From an uncultured Sulfitobacter sp. (GTDB taxonomy: Bacteria; Pseudomonadota; Alphaproteobacteria; Rhodobacterales; Rhodobacteraceae): a DNA stretch of 64,000 nt. Shown piece after piece: positions 33,688 to 44,100 of the stretch; position 1 is the first letter of the stretch; the number at the start of each line of letters is the position of its first letter. The stretch is taken from positions 1-64,000 of the forward strand of contig CANLOQ010000009.1 of NCBI GenBank assembly GCA_947492925.1. The letters run 5' to 3'. The notes beneath the pieces were generated by a model that was given only the letters and a program-made list of their open reading frames with translations, searched no databases and was not told the origin of the DNA. A program made the position numbers and the translations under genes.

Positions 33688-34472
33688 TGAAACTCGCGCA
33701 CAACCTTTTCACTGCGGCCCTTGCCAAAGGCGACAAGCAGATCGGCCTATGGATCAGCCTGTCAAACAACTTTGCCGCCGAAGTTGTCGCCCACACCGGT
33801 TTCGACTGGGCGCTGGTCGATATGGAGCACAGCCCCAACGATTATTTCAGCGTGCTGGGCCAGCTTCAGGTCTTTGCCGCAACGAACACAACCGCCATCG
33901 TGCGCGTCGAATGGAATGATGCCGTTGCCGTCAAACGCCTGCTTGATCTGGGCGCGCCGGGCCTGCTTTTCCCGATGATCCAGTCGGTCGAGGAAGCCCG
34001 CGCCGCCGTTGCCGCGACCCGCTATCCCCCGCATGGCATCCGCGGCGTGTCGGGTGCAACCCGCGCCACCAAATTTGGCCGCGTCACCGATTACACCCAG
34101 CGCGTCGAACGGGAAACTACTGTCCTGCTGCAGCTTGAAACCCGCGCTGCGGTAGAGCAGGCCGAAGCCATCGCGGATGTTGACGGCGTGCACGGTATCT
34201 TCTTTGGCCCTGCGGATATCGCCGCTGACATGGGTAAACTGGGCAAACCACTCGACCCCGAGGTCTGGTCGCTCATCCGTCCCGCCGCACAAAAGCTGAT
34301 GGCCAAGGGGATGCCCGTCGGCACTCTCGTCAATGATCCGGCATTCGCGGCGGAACTGCTGAACGAAGGTTTCACCTTTGTCGCCTGCGGCACCGACACC
34401 GTCCTTTTGGCCCGCGCCAGTGACACTCTGCTGCAAAAAGTGAGGTCGCGTGTTGCTGGGCAAACCGAATGA
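33687..34472 (+). CDS. HpcH/HpaI-family aldolase
   Basis: The 261-residue TIM-barrel class-II aldolase/citrate-lyase-beta relative has ALVDMEHSPNDY (metal glutamate region), PMIQSVEEARAAVAATRYPP, GIRGVSGATRATKFGR and GVHGIFFGPADIAADMG. Enzymes of this family reversibly split 4-hydroxy-2-oxo acids into pyruvate (or another 2-oxo acid) and an aldehyde. As last gene of the transporter operon it could deliver an aldehyde to the microcompartment aldehyde dehydrogenase. That link is inferred from shared regulation only. Confidence 0.9.
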   Translation: MKLAHNLFTAALAKGDKQIGLWISLSNNFAAEVVAHTGFDWALVDMEHSPNDYFSVLGQLQVFAATNTTAIVRVEWNDAVAVKRLLDLGAPGLLFPMIQSVEEARAAVAATRYPPHGIRGVSGATRATKFGRVTDYTQRVERETTVLLQLETRAAVEQAEAIADVDGVHGIFFGPADIAADMGKLGKPLDPEVWSLIRPAAQKLMAKGMPVGTLVNDPAFAAELLNEGFTFVACGTDTVLLARASDTLLQKVRSRVAGQTE

Positions 34473-34565
34473 TAGATCAGACTTAATAATTACATAAATC
34501 TGATTATCGCGATTCATCCCGGCGAAGGGGTAGGTTCACAAACGAAGTGCAACCTAGATTGCACA
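34472..34565. terminator. Convergent intergenic hairpins, possible bidirectional terminator
   Basis: Two hairpins lie between the aldolase and the convergent barrel gene. The first is GATA(G)ATCAGA/TCTGATTATC (34472-34508), with an AT-rich loop; the second is GTGCAA-CCTAGA-TTGCAC (34548-34565). Neither has a strong U-tract, so factor-independent termination is uncertain. Confidence 0.4.
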
Positions 34566-34633
34566 CCACGCACCTTCGACCGCTATTTCACGGTGAAAAC
34601 CAAACGCATCGTGCCAAGACCCCCAAGAAAGCT

Positions 34634-37600
34634 CTAGAACTTCGCAATCAGGTTCAGGAAAACCCCTTCGTCGTCAAACGTCAGATCCGTCAGATCGTCC
34701 GAGAAGCGGCCGCTGTTGTACCCGACACCCAGCTTCACGTTTTTACCAAGATGACGGTAGGCCGCGCCCAGCACGCCGAATTCGGTCAGCCCCGCATCAG
34801 ACGCGTTCAGATAACGCCCTTCTAGCAGCAGATCCCATTTATGGGTCAAGTGATAGCGCGCATTGATCACACCAAGATAGGCATCATTGTCGGCCAGCGG
34901 GATGTCTTCCTGCGGGCTGGATTGCCCCCAGCGCCCGCCGATCTTGGCACCCAGCGTCCACTGCGGATTAAGGTCATAATCCAGATCAAGCGACATCACA
35001 TGGCTCACCTGACGCGGCCCGCGTTCGGTGGAACTGTCAATCTGCTGGCCTACCGTATCCTTGAGGAAACGGTATTTGAAGAGCAGGTTCAAACGGTCGC
35101 TCAGCGCCGGGCGGAAGGCATAGCCCACTTGCGCATCGATGTATTCACCCGAGGTCAGCGACGTACCGTCGGTATCGGTGTCCGCATAGTCGAAAGAGAA
35201 CAGCAGCCGCTGGTCCTCGTTGATCTTGTAGCGCCCGCTGGCGACAAACAGGAATGCATCGGAATCGCGGCTCACGCCGTTGGTCTCTCCCCGGTCGCGC
35301 CGGGCTTCGGCCCGCCCGCTCAGGCTCAGACCCGTCTCGTTCTCATAGCGCGCGCCAAAAGACAGCGCCTTGCGGTCCAGCGTGCCGTCAATCGCGTCAA
35401 CTGTGCCGTATTCGAAATTGCCCGTCAGGGTCAGCTCTTCGGTGGTGCGGTATTCCACACCGTAGGTGCTGGTCAGCGATTTGTGCTGCCCGAACATGTC
35501 ATAGGTGTTTTCCGCATAGACATCGACGTCCGCACCCAGCTTGCGACGCCCGCCCGCCACGAATTGCCCACGGTCACGACCCACCAGCGTGGCACCGGAG
35601 AATTCACGCCCCGGATCAAGAGTATAGCCCAGATAAATCGAATTATCCTCGGGCGAGGTATAGGTGAAAAGCGCCGCACCCGCCGCGCCCAGCGATCCGT
35701 CTGAAATCTCCCCCTCAAAGGTCCAGTTCTCGGCAAAACGGTAGCGCAGGCCCGCGCCCGCGCGGTCGTTTTTCTCAATCTCGCCAGTGCGGGACACGGT
35801 AGACTGACCAAAGACGTACCACGCAAAATCATCGTTCGGGGTGAAGGTTGCGCGCACCGCAACATCTGTGCGGCTGCCATCCTTGAGCGTGGTTGTTGCC
35901 GTGGCACCGGGGTTGTTCCGGTCCACATGCTCGACCCCGAAATCCAGCGTTAGCGTGTCAGTCACGACATACCGCGCCTCGACCCCGCCTTCGCGGTCGG
36001 TCTTGCCATCCGCATTCTCGAAACTGTCGAAATAGACGCGGTAGCTCAGCCGTTCGGAAGGCTGGATATCAATCGATACGCCCCAAAGTTCCTCATCCAC
36101 CGTGGTCTGGTAATCCAGCGTCGAAAAGCCCGCATCGCGCGTCTCATAATAAGCGGCGATGCTGCCGGGTGTCGCAAGCCCCAGATCAGCCAGATCAATC
36201 TGCGTGCGCACCGCGACGCCGTCACCGGTGCCGTCCTGCACGCCCGCCGTCTCGCGGTTTTCGATGATCAGGCCACCGTCGATAGAGAAGCTTGAGCCAA
36301 ATCCCGGCCCTTCGGTTTCGGCGTATTCAAGCGCGATGAAACTGCGCTCGCTCAACTCCCACAACAGATCAACCGATTGCGCGGTCTGGTCCGCGATGTC
36401 GGTCTGCTCAACCATGCCCGTGTAGCCTAGGCGCAGGTTGTCACCGATCCACCCTTCAACACGACCGCCGTAGGTATAGCCGTCAACGCCGCCCACCGGT
36501 GGGGTAAAGGCATAATTCGCCACCAGCACCACATCAAACGCGCCGCCCGGGTCGCTGACTACGGTGCCCGATCCGACCGTCCCGCTCAGCGGTTCGGTCA
36601 GGATGATCGTGCCCTGAATGTAGTTGATCCGGTAATCGCTGCCCGGTGTCAGCTGGCGCGTCTCAACCACACGTCCCGTGGTTCGGTCGCGTATTTGAAT
36701 AGACAGGTTTTCACTGTCCACCGCGATGTCCTGCCGTTGCAGGAAATAGACCGATCCACCGGTGCCCAGAAATGTATCACGCCCCGGCAGGCGGTCAGGG
36801 TTTGCGGCATAGCCCTCAACGCTGATTTTCGATTGCCCCCGCGAGGTGGTCGCCTCACTGCGGTAGGCGCCTTGCAAACCGTAAAGCGTGCGTTCATCGC
36901 GCAGGTAATAGCCGCCCGTCACGGTGGATTTGTAATTGCCCCACATGATATGACTGCCACCCTTTTCCGCGCGCAGAAAGAACTTGCCGTCGGTGGGGGC
37001 ACCTTCCTCAAAGGTGCTGTCATCGCCGTAGACCGGATAGGCGTTCTGCCGTTGCAAACGGATCAGCACGTTCACCGGGTCCTTCTCATCCAGATCACGG
37101 AACAGGTTCGACAACTCGTCCTCGCCCGTGTCCACCGACCCGGTCAGCACCCAACCGTTCTGTGTCTTGCCCTTGGCATAGCCCGCAAGCCGCCCGTAGC
37201 TGAACGTGCGGTCAAATTCGCCGCCGGCGGCATCAACACCACCCTCCAGGCGCACGCCATAGGTCAGATCGGCAATGCCCGTGGCAAACCATTCGCTGCG
37301 CGGAATTTCGATGTCACGCTCAATATAGGTATCTTCGCCCGCACCGCTGACCTGCACCGCGATGGCCTGATTGCCCGCAGGCAGAATACGCTGGATCACA
37401 AAGCTGCCGCTTGGGTCGGGGCGCACGGTTTCGCCCAGCGTGTTGACCACCGCACCGGCGCGCACATCGGTGCCGCTCACGGTGACAGCCCCGCCGTAAA
37501 CGGGGATACGACGTCTGCTGGTACTGTCCTCACCCAGTTCAGGTGGCGGGGCCTGAAGATCGGTCGGAACATCGCCTGCCCCGCCGGGCCGCAGGGGCAG

Positions 37601-38089
37601 CGGCAGGGTCTCATCATAACGCCCGCGCGCGTCATAGACGCGGTAGGTCAACAGCAGGTTCTCGCCCTCTGGCATGACCAGAGATGCGGTACCATTGGCC
37701 GCAATGGGTGCCCGCGCAAGCACCCGCGCACCGCCCCGGGCCGCCGGGTCAGTGACGCGAATTTCACCCCGCGTCACATAGGCCGGATAGTTCATCTGGC
37801 TCTGTACCTCGATCACGTCACCGGGGCGCGGGGCGCGCGCATTGGTGACAATTGCCTTCAGGCGCGGCTGCACCTCCAGCCCGTCGAAACGCACCTGCAA
37901 CTGTGCCCGCGCCAGCGCGATATCCTCACGCGCCTGCGTGGTGGACACCCTTGGGTCACCCGCAACCTGCGCGCCGTTGATTGAAATGGCAAAGCCTTCC
38001 TGCGCGCGCGCGTTCGCGGCCACACAAAGCGCCAGCACGGAAACACCCGTCAGTGCGGCGCGGCGGGAAGAGTTCTTCAGTCGGATCAT
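34634..38089 (-). CDS. Large outer-membrane beta-barrel protein paired with the DUF11 giant
   Basis: The 1151-residue protein has a signal peptide (RRAALTGVSVLALCVAANARAQ), an N-terminal globular region to about residue 300 with beta-rich segments, then about 800 residues of alternating amphipathic strands (for example WTFEGEISDGSLGAAGAALF, LSFGARYENETGLSLSGRAE) ending with the terminal phenylalanine NLIAKF typical of barrels inserted by BamA. I see no clear TonB box or plug, so a TonB receptor is not proven. It starts 12 bases after the giant gene, with its ribosome site overlapping that stop, so the two are coexpressed. A role in export or anchoring of the giant protein is inferred. Confidence 0.75.
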   Translation of the reverse strand: MIRLKNSSRRAALTGVSVLALCVAANARAQEGFAISINGAQVAGDPRVSTTQAREDIALARAQLQVRFDGLEVQPRLKAIVTNARAPRPGDVIEVQSQMNYPAYVTRGEIRVTDPAARGGARVLARAPIAANGTASLVMPEGENLLLTYRVYDARGRYDETLPLPLRPGGAGDVPTDLQAPPPELGEDSTSRRRIPVYGGAVTVSGTDVRAGAVVNTLGETVRPDPSGSFVIQRILPAGNQAIAVQVSGAGEDTYIERDIEIPRSEWFATGIADLTYGVRLEGGVDAAGGEFDRTFSYGRLAGYAKGKTQNGWVLTGSVDTGEDELSNLFRDLDEKDPVNVLIRLQRQNAYPVYGDDSTFEEGAPTDGKFFLRAEKGGSHIMWGNYKSTVTGGYYLRDERTLYGLQGAYRSEATTSRGQSKISVEGYAANPDRLPGRDTFLGTGGSVYFLQRQDIAVDSENLSIQIRDRTTGRVVETRQLTPGSDYRINYIQGTIILTEPLSGTVGSGTVVSDPGGAFDVVLVANYAFTPPVGGVDGYTYGGRVEGWIGDNLRLGYTGMVEQTDIADQTAQSVDLLWELSERSFIALEYAETEGPGFGSSFSIDGGLIIENRETAGVQDGTGDGVAVRTQIDLADLGLATPGSIAAYYETRDAGFSTLDYQTTVDEELWGVSIDIQPSERLSYRVYFDSFENADGKTDREGGVEARYVVTDTLTLDFGVEHVDRNNPGATATTTLKDGSRTDVAVRATFTPNDDFAWYVFGQSTVSRTGEIEKNDRAGAGLRYRFAENWTFEGEISDGSLGAAGAALFTYTSPEDNSIYLGYTLDPGREFSGATLVGRDRGQFVAGGRRKLGADVDVYAENTYDMFGQHKSLTSTYGVEYRTTEELTLTGNFEYGTVDAIDGTLDRKALSFGARYENETGLSLSGRAEARRDRGETNGVSRDSDAFLFVASGRYKINEDQRLLFSFDYADTDTDGTSLTSGEYIDAQVGYAFRPALSDRLNLLFKYRFLKDTVGQQIDSSTERGPRQVSHVMSLDLDYDLNPQWTLGAKIGGRWGQSSPQEDIPLADNDAYLGVINARYHLTHKWDLLLEGRYLNASDAGLTEFGVLGAAYRHLGKNVKLGVGYNSGRFSDDLTDLTFDDEGVFLNLIAKF

Positions 38090-38101
38090 GGCTTTTCCCC
38101 C

Positions 38102-41100
38102 TTACCGCGTTTTCGCAATGGTTTTTTCGATCACAAGGCGCGCACCCCCGCGTCCGGGCCACCGGGACCGGATCAGCGTCTCAACCGCCTTTATCCGCGC
38201 GCGCGCCAGTGCCGCATCTTCGCCCTGCCCCAGCGCATAGGTCAGCCGCAGCGCCGGTTCCTTATCCGCCACCTGCGCGATCAGTCCATCGACCGCCGCC
38301 GCCAGCCCTGCCGCAGGCGTTGCCACGCCCTTGCCGAAGGCCGCAGCCGTCAGATCAATGTCAACGATCTGACCTTGCTCCAGCGCAAAATTCAGCTTGG
38401 CCATTTTACCGGCGGTCAGGCGCACGACCCGTGGGTTTTCGGACGCCACATAGAAGCCTGTGGGCAGCGTCCGCGTATCCAGCTTCAGCATGAAGTTGCT
38501 GCCGATGTTGCGGGGCAATGCTGCACAGGGCAACGAATAGCGCCCGTATTCATCCGTGGTAATCAGGATGCCATCAGGCGTAACCAGCCGCACACCTGCC
38601 ACACCCGGCTCTGACCGGTCATCGCGGGCGGGGGTCTGCGGCAATTTGCCAAACTTGCCATCACCAATATAGCTGTCCTCGATGATCGCCTCGCGCAGCG
38701 TGCCCGGTCCGTCCTGATAACCATTGCCGTTACGGTCATGGAAGACACGGCCAATCACATCGGAACAGTCAAAGACATGTTCCGGATCAATCCGCACATC
38801 CGCTTCCGCCACATTGGAAATCGGCCTGCCAAAGCGGTTTTCAAGGAAGGTGCGGTTGGTCAGCACGCCAAAGCGCCCCGTCCGCGCAACCCGTGTTGCG
38901 ATGCGTATCTCAAGCGTCTGACCGCCCGCCAGATCACCGCGCCATTCAAGCCGTCGCCCGTCCACAAAAGGCTCCACTGGCGCTCCGTCGATCCGTGCCG
39001 TGCCGGGGGTATAGATCAATCCGGCGGGCAGCGTGTCCACAAACCGGCCATTGGTCACTGTCACATCGGTCTGGTTGGTAAAGGACATCACAAAGTTCAC
39101 GGTTTCGCCAAACACGGCTGTCTGCCGGTCCGCGGCCTTGGTGGCGTTCACATCCACCACCCGGTCACAATCACGCACGGGGATGTTGTTGTTGATCACA
39201 ATCGGGTCGCCAGCCTGCACCGTAAAGCTGGTGTAGAACGGGTTCGCCGCTGCTGTATTGTCGCTCAGCAATCCGGTGTCACCCGCAGGGCCCGCACCGA
39301 TCACACCGGGGTTGTCCGGCAGGAAACTGGTCATGTCCAGATCCCCCAGCGACAGCCTGTCGACCGACGGGCTGGTGGTGGCCGGATAGGTCAGCCCGAT
39401 CCGGTAGGTCCCGGCCTGCGTTGCAAAGAACTGATAACTGCCCTTTGACCCGTCCCGCACAACAGTGATCGGACCAGAGGTACCGATGCCCGTCTGCGTG
39501 AACCCGTTCCCCGAGATCGAGACACTGCCACCCGTCAAAATCCGCCCGTCATCCTCGCAATAAAACACGCCCGTCGGATCATAGTCTTCGCGGTCGGGAA
39601 TACCGTCGCCGTCACGGTCCGCCGTGGCCGATTCCAACCGGTCAGGGATGCCGTCACCGTCCTGATCCGTGGTCAGCACGATCACCTCGCCTGTCGTTGG
39701 TTCGGTCAGCTGGTCCGATACCGCAGCGGCCGTATTCGGCGCACCCGGCTGGCCCGGTGCAGTGCCATACACCAGCGTCACCGTGATCGTCCCGACCTCG
39801 CCCGGGGCCAGTACAGCGCCCTCGCCCAGCAAACTGGTATCGCTCACCCCGTCATAGCCCGGGTTGACCGCCCCCTCGCCAAAGCCTGTGGCACTTGTCT
39901 CAACCGGATAAGTTTCAGACAGCAGCGTTGCCGGGGCAAGGAAGGCCTGCAAATCATCCGTCACGGCAATGCCCGTCTGGGTCACATTGCCCGTGTTGGT
40001 CACCGTGATGGTGAATTGCACCCTCTCGATGGTCGGGAACAGCAGCTCGCCCTCGGCGGCGGATTTCACCACGTCAAAGCTGGGCAGCGCCTCGATCGGC
40101 AACACGGTTGGTCCATCTTCGCCGCCGCCGTTGCCCGATTGCCGGTCAATCGGGACGCCGTCCGGTCCCGCAGCAACGCCCGTCACCACATTGCTCAGCC
40201 CGCCACCGTCGATATCGGCCTGCGTCAGCGTCACGGTTGCGCGGTAGGTCGCCCGCTCACCGGGGGCCAGCGTGCCCTCGGGCGACGCGGGCGCACCATC
40301 GTTACCCGCAAAGGCCAGCGGTATTTCGCGCGTGTTCTCGCCCTGCAAATCGCTCAGCGTATCGGTGAGCGCCAGACCCGTCAGGGTCTGCCCGCCGGTG
40401 TTGCTCACCGTGACAAGGAATATCACCTCGTCACCCACTGCCGCGCCTTCCTGCTCCACCACCTTCAAAATGGTATAGTCAGGCGGCAATTGTTCGATGA
40501 TCAAGACGGTCGGATCGTCGGTGGTGTTGCCATCACCGTCATTGCCGTTGTCCGACACATCGGTCACCAACTGGCCCGCAGGCCCGGTGCCATCCACCCG
40601 CGCGGTGTTGCTCAGACCGCCCGCGTCAATATCCGCCTGCGTCAGTTCATGGGTCACGGTCCAGACAGCGGCCTGTCCCGGGTTCAGCGTGGCAGGTACG
40701 GCGACGGGAACGGTCTGTGCAGCAACGGGTGTGCCATCCAGACGCGTCATCGTATCGGTGACCTGCAAATCGCTGATGTCGATGTCACCTGTATTGGTCG
40801 CGGTGATGGTAAAGCTGACCACATCGCCCGGCAGTTGCCCGCCCGTGGCAAGCGTTTTGACCACATCAAGCACCGGTTGCACCGGTGCGACCGGCAGCAG
40901 GTAAAGCGTTGGATCGTTCGTGGTGTTGCCATCGCTGTCAATGCCATTGTCCGACACGTCAAAGACTGAGGCCCCCGACGGTGTACGCGCCACAACCGTG
41001 ACCTGATTGCTCAGACCACCGGCCGCCAGATCGCCACCCGTCAGGGTACGCGCCGCCGAATAGGTCCAAATTTCGCCAACGCTCAGCACGCGGTCATTGC

Positions 41101-44100
41101 CGGTGTCGCTGGCCGGATCAAGCGCAAAGGGGCTGTCCAGCGTCACAACATTACCCGACAGATCGGTCATCTCATCGGTGATCACCACATTGCGCAGGCT
41201 GGCGTTGCCGGTGTTTTCCACCGTCAGCGTATAAGGCAGCACATTGCCCACCACCGGCAGGACGTTGCCCACGGTCTTGGTTGCCTCGATGGCGCCTTCA
41301 ACCGTCGGTCCGGCAATCTGCAGGGTGTCGGTTGCATTGACCGGCACGCCACCGGGGGCCGTGCCAGCAACAGATGCCGTGTTGCTGATCATGCCCGCGT
41401 CCTGATCGGCCTGCGTCACCACCCGCGCGAAGGTACAATCGTTGTTGATGTCACCGGGGGCCAGCGTCTGGATTTCGCAGGCATAGGCCGCATCCATCAC
41501 ATCGGTCACCACCAGATCGCTCAGGGTCACGTTACCGGTGTTGCGGACCTCAAACAGGTAGGTCAGCGTTGTGCCCGGTGCGCCAAAAGGATCAGGTGTT
41601 GCGGTCTTGGACAGGGTCAGCGCCGGGGCCGCCACCGGAGTTTCAATCACCAGCGTGCGCGTCGTCTCAACCGGACCACCCTGCGGTGTGACGCCCGTTG
41701 CCGTGGCGACATTGGTGATGTCACCGCGGTCAATGTCGGCCTGCGTGACGACTGCCGTGCCGGTACACACCAGCGTGCCATCCCGTTCCAGAACGTCCTG
41801 CTGGCATTCGAAGCCGTCCAGCATGTCATCGCGAATGACCACATTGCGCAGCGTCTGGTTACCGGTGTTGGTGGCCGTCAACGTATAGGTCAGCGTTTGC
41901 CCTGCCCCCACGACCGGCAGCGGCGCCGCCACCTTTTCCAGCGTCAGCGCGGGCATCAGGCTGGCCGCAACCGTGACCGCACTCGGCGGTGAGGTAACAG
42001 GCGTGCTGTCCGCGCCAAAGATGGTCTGCGCAAAAGCTTCGTTCAGCACGTCACCCCGGTCCAGATCGGCCTGTGTCACCACATAATTCGCCGTACAGAC
42101 CGCCACCTCACCGGAGATGAAATCCGGGTCCTCGGTGGTGGGTGTGAAACAGACAATCTCGCCAATCAGCGTATCGGTTACCGTCACCGGTGCCGCAAAC
42201 GCGCGCGTGCCGGAGTTTGTGACCGTAAAGGTATAGCTCAGCGTATCGCCCAGTTCGGCAAAGGTCGCGCCCTCTGCCGCTGTTTTGACGATTGACAGGG
42301 CCGGTGTGCTTTCGTTCGGGATCGTGGCCGAGGTCAGCGGCGACGTGGTGGTGCCGTCTGTGGCGCTGGCCAAGTTGGTCACGCTGCCCAGATCAACATC
42401 CGTCGCCGTGACCGTATAGACACCCTCGCAGGTGTAGGTGCCGCCGGGCAGGATGCCACCGGTCGGGAACGTCTCACAGGTGATATTTGCCGCCGGGATC
42501 AGGTTGTCGGTTACCGTGATGGGTGCCGTGATCGTGGTGTTGCCGCTGTTTGTCGTCACATAGGTAAAGTTGACCTGCGCACCGGTGATGAAATCCGCGC
42601 TTGGCAGGGAGTCGGGCGTTTTCACCAGCGTCAGTGCCGGCGTCTGCTGGGCCGGTGTCGTCACGCTGGACGGGTCCGACGTGACCCCGTCAGAGCTGGC
42701 CGTTGCGGTGTTCACAATCTGCCCGTCGTCAATATCCTGCTGACGCACCGCATAGGTGCCCTCACAGGTCAGTTCCGCATCGGGGGCCAGACCGCCGAAC
42801 GGCACCGGGTTACAGGTCACACTGCCCCCGCCTGCGGTCAGACGCGGATCGGAAATGGTCACCGGGCCCTGCAACGTCACGTTGCCGGTGTTGCGCACGA
42901 TGAAATCATAGGTCAGCAATTGCCCTTCGGTGGCATAGGTCACCGGTCCGCCCGCCGCCAGCCGTTTGGTCACGCTCAGATCAGGCGCGCGCGGCACGGT
43001 GAATTCGGTTGGATCGTCCACCGTGTTGCCATCGGTATCGATCCCGTTATCGGTCACATCGGTAATCGGTGCAGCACCGGGGGGTGTACCGGTGACCGTG
43101 GCGCTGTTGCGCACACCGCCCGCGTCGATGTCACCTTGGGTCAACGTATAGGCCGCACGATACCGCGCTTCCTCGCCCGGCAGCAAATCACCCGCAGCGG
43201 ACCCCAGACTTGCCCCGGCAAAAACCGGTGCCGCGTCAAGTGACAGCACAGTGCCATCCAGCCGCGTCAGACGGTCGGACGCCACGCCAACACCCGCAAG
43301 GCTCACGTTACCGGTGTTGCGCACCACGATCTCGAATTCGATCCGCGCGCCCTCTTCCGGCGTGCCGGACAGAACGGTCTTTTCGCCCTCGATACCCGGT
43401 GTCGGGGCAATCGGCGTTACGGTCGGGTTGTCCGTGCCGTTCGCCGGCACATTGTCGTCCGATCTGTCGGTCACATCCGTGCCGTTGCGCGTCGTGGCAT
43501 TGGCAACCGCCTGATTGCTTACGCCGCCTGCGTCGATATCGCCCTGCGACAGCACATGCGACGCGGTGTAGGTCCAGATCTCATCAACCTCAAGCACGCC
43601 GCTTTCACCGCCATCCCCACCGGTCAGGACCGGCGGATTTGTCAGCGCGACAATCATGTCGTCCAGCCTGCGGAAAGTATCCACCAGTTCCACGTCGATC
43701 AGACTCTGGTTGCCGGTGTTTTCAACGGTGATGGTGTAGCTCAGCGTCTCACCCGCGATCGGCGGCGTGGAGGTCGCACTCAGATCAACGGTCTTGATCA
43801 CCTCAAGCGACGGTGTCCCGGTGGCCGGGGTCACCGTGCGCGTGGTGCTGACCTGCACTGGGCCTGCCGTGCCCGGCGGTGTGGCCGTGACCGTTGCGGT
43901 GTTGCTGATCACCTCCCCTGCGTCGATGTCGGCCTGCGTGACCGTATAGGTCGCGGTAAAGCGTGCCACGTCGCCCGGGGCCAACGTATCCCAGATGCCG
44001 TCTTGGCCAGTATCGCTGCTGTCGCCCGTCGGGGCCGCGTCCGTATCAAGCGTGTCGCCGCCCACCGGCAAGGCGACCGTTCCCGCAGCCGAAGTATGCT

